DNA of 28,496 nucleotides from UBA11612 sp963976395. Lineage in GTDB: Bacteria; Pseudomonadota; Alphaproteobacteria; Rhodospirillales; Rhodospirillaceae. This document shows, piece after piece, positions 24,397 to 28,496 of the stretch; position 1 is the stretch's first letter, and each line of letters begins with the position of its first letter. The stretch lies in contig CAXBLG010000041.1 in assembly GCA_963976395.1 (NCBI GenBank), positions 1 to 28,496 on the forward strand, given 5' to 3'. The notes under the pieces were generated by a model. That model had not been told where the DNA came from and made no database searches. It was given only the letters and a program-made list of their open reading frames with translations. The position numbers and the translations under genes were made by a program.

Positions 24397-25335
24397 TTAC
24401 CCCAGGTAGTCTTGCACCATATCTTCCGAAGTCTCCCAGAGTCGCTGCGCCAGGGCATCATCTCGGCCATGCATACTGGGAACAGCAGGATTACAATCGC
24501 TGAAATAATGTCCGCTCACCTCTACCAAGGCCGGACTCGTGGCCACATAACAGGTTGTTGCCGCACCGGCCGCCGGCGACTTCATGAACGGACGCGCAAG
24601 AAGCATCAGGGGAGCGCTAAGAAAGGCCGGAAGATTATGAAAAATGTTAGTGAATACAAATCCCGGGTGCAGCGCATTGGCGGTGGTCCCGGAGCCGTCA
24701 AGCCGCCGGGCGAGTTCCCGCGCCGTCAACAGATTGGCCAACTTTGATTGGCCGTAAAATTTCAGTGCGCTATACGCCCTTTCCCCAGAGAGATTGTCGA
24801 AAGCGATTCCACCGGGCGGCGTTGTTTCATGCGCGTCCGAGGCAACGATAACGATGCGGCCTTTAGGAGCCGCTTTCACCTTATCCAGCAAACGGTTGAT
24901 CAGTATGAAATGGCTGAGATGATTCACCGCAAATTGCTTCTCGATGCCTTTGACGGTTTCGAGTTTCGAACGCCCGATAATTCCGGCATTACAAATCAGA
25001 ATGTCGATGGGCGTGTTCATAGCGCGCACTTTATCCGCGAGTTCGACCACCGCTGCGAAATCTTCCAATTCACACCCAATGGGCGTCACATTGTTCTTAA
25101 CGCCTAACTCAGAAACCGATTGCCACGCTATATCGGCTTTGCTCTGAGTCCGGCCCACTCCAATGACATGGCCGCCGCACCTAGCTAGAACTCTCATCGT
25201 TTCCAGCCCGATTCCCGACGTACAGCCGGTCAGCAAAATTGTTTTGCCCGATAGATCAACGCCGGTGGTCACCTCATCAGCTGTAGATCGACGTCCAAAT
25301 TCGCTGCGGGGCAGCTCACCTGATTGATCCACCAT
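24397..25335 (-). CDS. Short-chain dehydrogenase/reductase (retinol dehydrogenase-like)
   Basis: SDR-family NAD(P)-dependent oxidoreductase of 312 residues. The cofactor loop is TGCTSGIG at 36-43, followed by NAG at 116-118. The catalytic residues are Ser 166 (VASDAHE), Tyr 194 and Lys 198 (YGQSK). The C-terminal part, with LHPGFVFTN and a bulky hydrophobic segment (LSAPLMLLARPF), resembles the retinol dehydrogenase/WWOX-like branch, which often acts on lipophilic substrates. The frame is open to 25401, but GGAGG lies just before ATG 25335, which is therefore preferred. It is transcribed divergently from another SDR, with 95 bases between the starts. The substrate is unknown. Confidence 0.9.
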   Translation of the reverse strand: MVDQSGELPRSEFGRRSTADEVTTGVDLSGKTILLTGCTSGIGLETMRVLARCGGHVIGVGRTQSKADIAWQSVSELGVKNNVTPIGCELEDFAAVVELADKVRAMNTPIDILICNAGIIGRSKLETVKGIEKQFAVNHLSHFILINRLLDKVKAAPKGRIVIVASDAHETTPPGGIAFDNLSGERAYSALKFYGQSKLANLLTARELARRLDGSGTTANALHPGFVFTNIFHNLPAFLSAPLMLLARPFMKSPAAGAATTCYVATSPALVEVSGHYFSDCNPAVPSMHGRDDALAQRLWETSEDMVQDYLG

Positions 25336-25430
25336 AGAGTCCTCCAAATTTTGATTTGCGCGCGCAGCACAGTGTAGCAATGCCGCTTCGACTTGATACA
25401 CTGAATCTCTATGTAGCCAGGGAGGAATAC

Positions 25431-26240
25431 ATGGCCAGAGATATTGTCGGAGAGTTCGAAGGGCACATCGCGGTGGTAACGGGGGGTGCCAGCGGCATCG
25501 GCGAAGGTTGCGCCCGGCGATTGGCCGAGGGCGGCGCCAAGGTGATCATCGCCGACATCAATTTGAAAAAAGCGAAAGAGGTTGCGGCCGCCATAAACGG
25601 CCATGCCATGGAAATTGACGTTGCCGACGACAAGGCCGTGGAGCAATTCGCCGAAACCTGCGAATCCGACATCGGCCCAGTCTCCAGCGTTATAACCAGT
25701 GCGGGCGTTTTGCAGCCACCGCTGCCACCCGACAAGCTTTCGCTCGAAACTTGGGACAGGGTGATGAACATCGACTTTCGTGGCACCTACCTCACCTGCC
25801 GCGCCTTCGGCCCACGCATGGCGAAACGCGGTCGCGGCAGCATTGTCACCATTGCCTCGGTTACAGCTTCGTTATCGGTGCCGTTGCATTCTTATGCGCC
25901 CGCCAAATCGGCGGTAGTGTCATTAACACGCACTTTAGCTGCCGAATGGGGCCGCTCGGGCGTACGTATCAATGCCATCTCTCCTGGCGCAACATGGACC
26001 GCCGCCCTAGAAGAGGCCGTCGCCAAAGGTGAACGCAACGTCAAAGGGCTGGAAGAAGTCTCGTGCATGGGGCGGCTTCTGACCACCGCCGAAATCGGCA
26101 ATGCAGCTGCATTCTTATGCTCAGATCAATCCTCAGGAATCACCGGCATTGATCTTGTCGTAGATGCGGGTTGGATCGCGGGAGGCGCATGGCATGCCTA
26201 TAACGGTATTCGTGCATCGAGCGCGACTTCCGAAACTTAA
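25431..26240 (+). CDS. Short-chain dehydrogenase/reductase (FabG-like classical SDR)
   Basis: A 269-residue classical SDR. The cofactor loop is TGGASGIG at 17-24. Asp 42 at the end of the second strand (ADIN) suggests a preference for NAD over NADP. The catalytic tetrad is Asn 114, Ser 143 (IASVTAS), Tyr 155 and Lys 159 (YAPAKSAV). The usual NAG motif is SAG here (90-92), a mild variation. INAISPGATWT and a C-terminal GITGIDLVVDAGW close the fold. GGGAGG precedes ATG 25431; the longer frame from 25356 is discarded. The physiological substrate cannot be deduced, and 3-hydroxyacyl or sugar/alcohol dehydrogenases share this pattern. Confidence 0.9.
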   Translation: MARDIVGEFEGHIAVVTGGASGIGEGCARRLAEGGAKVIIADINLKKAKEVAAAINGHAMEIDVADDKAVEQFAETCESDIGPVSSVITSAGVLQPPLPPDKLSLETWDRVMNIDFRGTYLTCRAFGPRMAKRGRGSIVTIASVTASLSVPLHSYAPAKSAVVSLTRTLAAEWGRSGVRINAISPGATWTAALEEAVAKGERNVKGLEEVSCMGRLLTTAEIGNAAAFLCSDQSSGITGIDLVVDAGWIAGGAWHAYNGIRASSATSET

Positions 26241-26268
26241 GACAACCTTCAGCACGCGGATTGCATAC

Positions 26269-27201
26269 CTAAATCTTAAACACCGTTTTACCCATTACGG
26301 AATGACCGTGTTCGACCGCTGTAATAGCGGAGAGCGCTTCGGATAAGTCGAAAACTTCACCGACAGCTGGTTTCAATGTACCTGCAGCCACCATCGCAGA
26401 GAGGTTTTCGATACCCGCACGGCGAACATCGGCCATCACTGGCCTATAGCGCTTTCCAAACAGACCAAAAGGGATGTTTTGAAACTTCAAATCGGGGTCG
26501 AGGAACACGCCGCCAGACTTCAAAATGCGTTTGGCCTTACGGAATGACAGACGCCCTGAGGTGTCCAAGATCGCATCAAACAATACGCCGCACGCCAGAA
26601 TATCTTGTGCGTCGTAATCGATCACAGCATCTGCCCCTAACCCCCTAACGAAATTCATGGCGGCCGACCGGCACGTTGCCGTTATTGTTGCACCCGCACT
26701 CTTGGCCATTTGCACCGCCACATGACCGATACCACCTGCAGCGCCGTTAATGAGTATGCTTTGCCCCGACTTTAACTGACCCAACTTGAATAAAGCCGTA
26801 TGCGCGGTCACACCGACCAGCGGCAACGCCGCAGCTTCAATCATGGTCAGCCCAGCGGGGACATGCGCAAGACGCTCAAGCGGCACGGCACAATACTCCG
26901 CTAACGAACCTGGCGGATCTGCAGGATACGCAAAACCACATACCGCATCACCGACCTTTAGTCCGTTCCCCTCGCCCTGTTTCTCCACCAACGTCCCCGC
27001 CAAATCCGCGCCCATGATCCTTGGAAACGTCCTCCCGGTGATGAGTTTCAATTGCCCGGACCGCAGTTTCCAATCCACAGGATTGATGCTAGCAGTCTGA
27101 ATTTTCACCAGTCCGCACCCCGGCGGCACCACGGGCATCGGCACTTCGGTTAGCTCCATGACTTCCGGACCACCGTACCTAAAGTACGCAATCGCTCTCA
27201 T
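26269..27201 (-). CDS. NAD(P)-dependent alcohol dehydrogenase/quinone oxidoreductase (MDR family)
   Basis: Medium-chain dehydrogenase/reductase of 310 residues, quinone oxidoreductase-like branch. The N-terminal GroES-like domain carries GGPEVMELTEVPMP, NPVDWKLRSG and FPRIMGADLAGTL. The Rossmann domain has the loop NGAAGGIGHVAVQMAK near 152-167, followed by the LGADAVIDYDAQD segment. The cysteine and histidine ligands of zinc-dependent alcohol dehydrogenases are not apparent, so a zinc-free reductase of quinones or enones is likely. GGAAGG lies about six bases before the ATG at the 27201 end. It converges with the SDR at 25431-26240 (28 bases between stops) and diverges from the hydrolase gene. 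Confidence 0.9.
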   Translation of the reverse strand: MRAIAYFRYGGPEVMELTEVPMPVVPPGCGLVKIQTASINPVDWKLRSGQLKLITGRTFPRIMGADLAGTLVEKQGEGNGLKVGDAVCGFAYPADPPGSLAEYCAVPLERLAHVPAGLTMIEAAALPLVGVTAHTALFKLGQLKSGQSILINGAAGGIGHVAVQMAKSAGATITATCRSAAMNFVRGLGADAVIDYDAQDILACGVLFDAILDTSGRLSFRKAKRILKSGGVFLDPDLKFQNIPFGLFGKRYRPVMADVRRAGIENLSAMVAAGTLKPAVGEVFDLSEALSAITAVEHGHSVMGKTVFKI

Positions 27202-27310
27202 ATGTTACCTTCCGAGGCATGCCCATCTGCACAGCCGATACGCTCATTTAACCCGCCTATTCAGAATTGCGCCATAGCGGTGCAGGGGTATTTTCGGCTA
27301 TGCATAAGGC

Positions 27311-28361
27311 ATGAACAGCATCGTACCTTCTCCCGATCTGATCTACCCCTTCGAAGATAAGCCTGAAATAGGCGACGGCTCGGCAGTTGAGGTTGCGCCC
27401 GGTCTGTTATGGCTGCGCATGCCTTTGTTTTCCGCCCTGCCCGCCATCAATGTCTGGGCGGTCGCGGATGACGATGGCTGGACCATCATCGATACGGGAC
27501 TGCGCTCCACCAAAACCACTGAAGCGTGGCGCGCGGCATTCAAAGGCGTGCTGCAAAATAAGCCGGTTACCCGCGTCATCTCCACCCACATGCACCCTGA
27601 TCACTGCGGCATGGCCGGTTGGCTGGTGAACCGTTTCAAAACCCGGCTATGGATGAGCCGTTTGGAATACCTAACATGTCGTCTCATGGCCGCTGATACC
27701 GGCCACGAAGCTCCGGCGGACGGTGTACGATTTTTACAAAGCTGCCGGATGGGACGACGAGGCTATTGAAACTTATAAAGCCCGTTTCGGAGGCTTCGGC
27801 GAATCAATCTACGCCATGCCGGCGTCATTCCGGCGCATACGGGACGGAGATGCATTCCCGATCGGCGACCACGACTGGCGAGTTGTTGTCGGTACAGGAC
27901 ACTCACCTGAGCACGCTTGCCTTTACTGTCCCGATCTTAAGATTTTTATTTCCGGCGACCAGGTTTTGCCGCGTATTTCCTCTAACGTCTCCGTTTTTCC
28001 AACCGAGCCTGATGCAGACCCGCTCGGCGATTGGCTCTCCTCGCTTGCCCGGCTCAAACACGAGGTACCGGACGATGTGCTTGTTTTGCCCGCTCATAAC
28101 TATCCTTTCCGAGGCCTGCATGCGCGGCTTGACCAACTTATCGATGGACACGTAACCGATTTGAATAAGCTGTACGACCTGCTTGTCGAACCAAAACGCA
28201 CCATTGATGTCTTCAGCGCGCTTTTCCGACGACCCATTACCGGGAATCTCTTGGGAATGGCCACCGGCGAGGCGGTAGCCCACCTCAATCATCTGGTAGC
28301 CACGAACCGCGCGACCCGTGAGACCGATGCTCAGGGTGTCAACTGGTGGCGCTCGACCTAG
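27311..28361 (+). pseudogene. Metallo-beta-lactamase-fold hydrolase, split by a +1 frameshift
   Basis: Two overlapping frames together encode one MBL-fold protein. The first, 27311-27769, contains the metal motif THMHPDH at 92-98 (H93, H95, D97, H98). The second runs in the next frame to 28361. It contains GTGHSPEH and LKIFISGDQ, the third His and bridging Asp of the fold, then LPAHNYPF with the last metal His. The frames join at a run of five T at 27731-27735: four T would give G-V-R-F-Y-K-A-A-G-W in a continuous protein of about 349 residues. Both halves are intact and well conserved. The break may be a recent mutation, an assembly error in a homopolymer, or slippage. As written, the first half alone lacks part of the active site. 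Substrate unknown. Confidence 0.82.
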
Positions 28362-28426
28362 AGCTACGCGAACACCCTTTCGTCATCGGATACATAGAGC
28401 TGCCGAAAGTTCGAAGGAAAAACCGC

Positions 28427-28496
28427 GTGTCAAAATTCGCTGAAATTAAATTTCTTGGATTTGTTGTCTCGGCGCTGTTCATCGGCATAACCGTGC
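28427..28496 (+). CDS. Start of a probable membrane protein, truncated by the window edge
   Basis: GTG at 28427 follows AAGGA (28414-28418) at a suitable distance and opens a frame that runs off the window. The 23 visible residues begin M-S-K-F-A-E-I-K-F and continue into a hydrophobic stretch (LGFVVSALFIGITV) typical of a first transmembrane segment or uncleaved signal anchor. Nothing more can be said about function. Confidence 0.4.
   Translation, partial: MSKFAEIKFLGFVVSALFIGITV

Noticed and set aside
1..28496. CRISPR array, tRNA, rRNA, insertion sequence or prophage genes
   Set aside because: No regularly spaced repeats, cloverleaf-like sequence, transposase or integrase motifs, or phage proteins were seen on reading both strands.

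Overview
The window reads as part of an alphaproteobacterial chromosome. The evidence is gene content and order, not any marker RNA. It carries the end of murF, then mraY-murD-ftsW-murG-murC-murB-ddlB-ftsQ-ftsA-ftsZ. This is followed, after an interruption, by lpxC-bamD-recN-ligA, the usual alphaproteobacterial arrangement downstream of ftsZ. FtsZ has the very long linker and C-terminal peptide common in that class. I cannot name the genus.

Region 1 (1-12369) is the division and cell wall (dcw) cluster, all on the plus strand. Most junctions are ATGA/TAATG-type overlaps, implying translational coupling and one long transcript. The products make lipid II: MurF, MurD and MurC ligases, MurB reductase, Ddl, and MraY and MurG at the membrane. 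They also build the division machine (FtsW, FtsQ, FtsA, FtsZ). The only sizeable gap, 133 bases before ftsZ, holds a cluster of perfect palindromes. A clear intrinsic terminator closes the cluster after ftsZ.

Region 2 (12500-15553) separates ftsZ from lpxC. It holds a TonB-dependent outer-membrane receptor with a compact plug and an enoyl-CoA hydratase. These look like an insertion into the normal ftsZ-lpxC neighbourhood.

Region 3 (15554-21761) holds lpxC (lipid A synthesis), bamD (outer-membrane protein assembly lipoprotein), recN (recombination repair) and ligA (NAD-dependent DNA ligase). The 370-base leader before lpxC has no convincing protein gene of normal size but is rich in RNA-like structure. 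The best element is a 15-bp stem capped by a GNRA tetraloop just before the lpxC start.

Region 4 (21762-28496) is a mosaic of short accessory units on alternating strands. In order: a small secreted protein, an unknown 127-residue protein, a D-2-hydroxyacid dehydrogenase, a VOC-fold protein with an extreme lysine-rich tail, two divergently transcribed short-chain dehydrogenases, a zinc-independent-type quinone oxidoreductase, and a metallo-beta-lactamase-fold hydrolase broken by a one-base frameshift in a T5 run. The first 23 codons of a probable membrane protein follow at the edge.

I saw no CRISPR array, transposase, tRNA, rRNA, or phage gene. Nothing amounts to an obvious new multi-gene system. 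The most promising unexplained signals are the lpxC leader structures, the ftsA-ftsZ palindromes and the lysine-tailed VOC protein.
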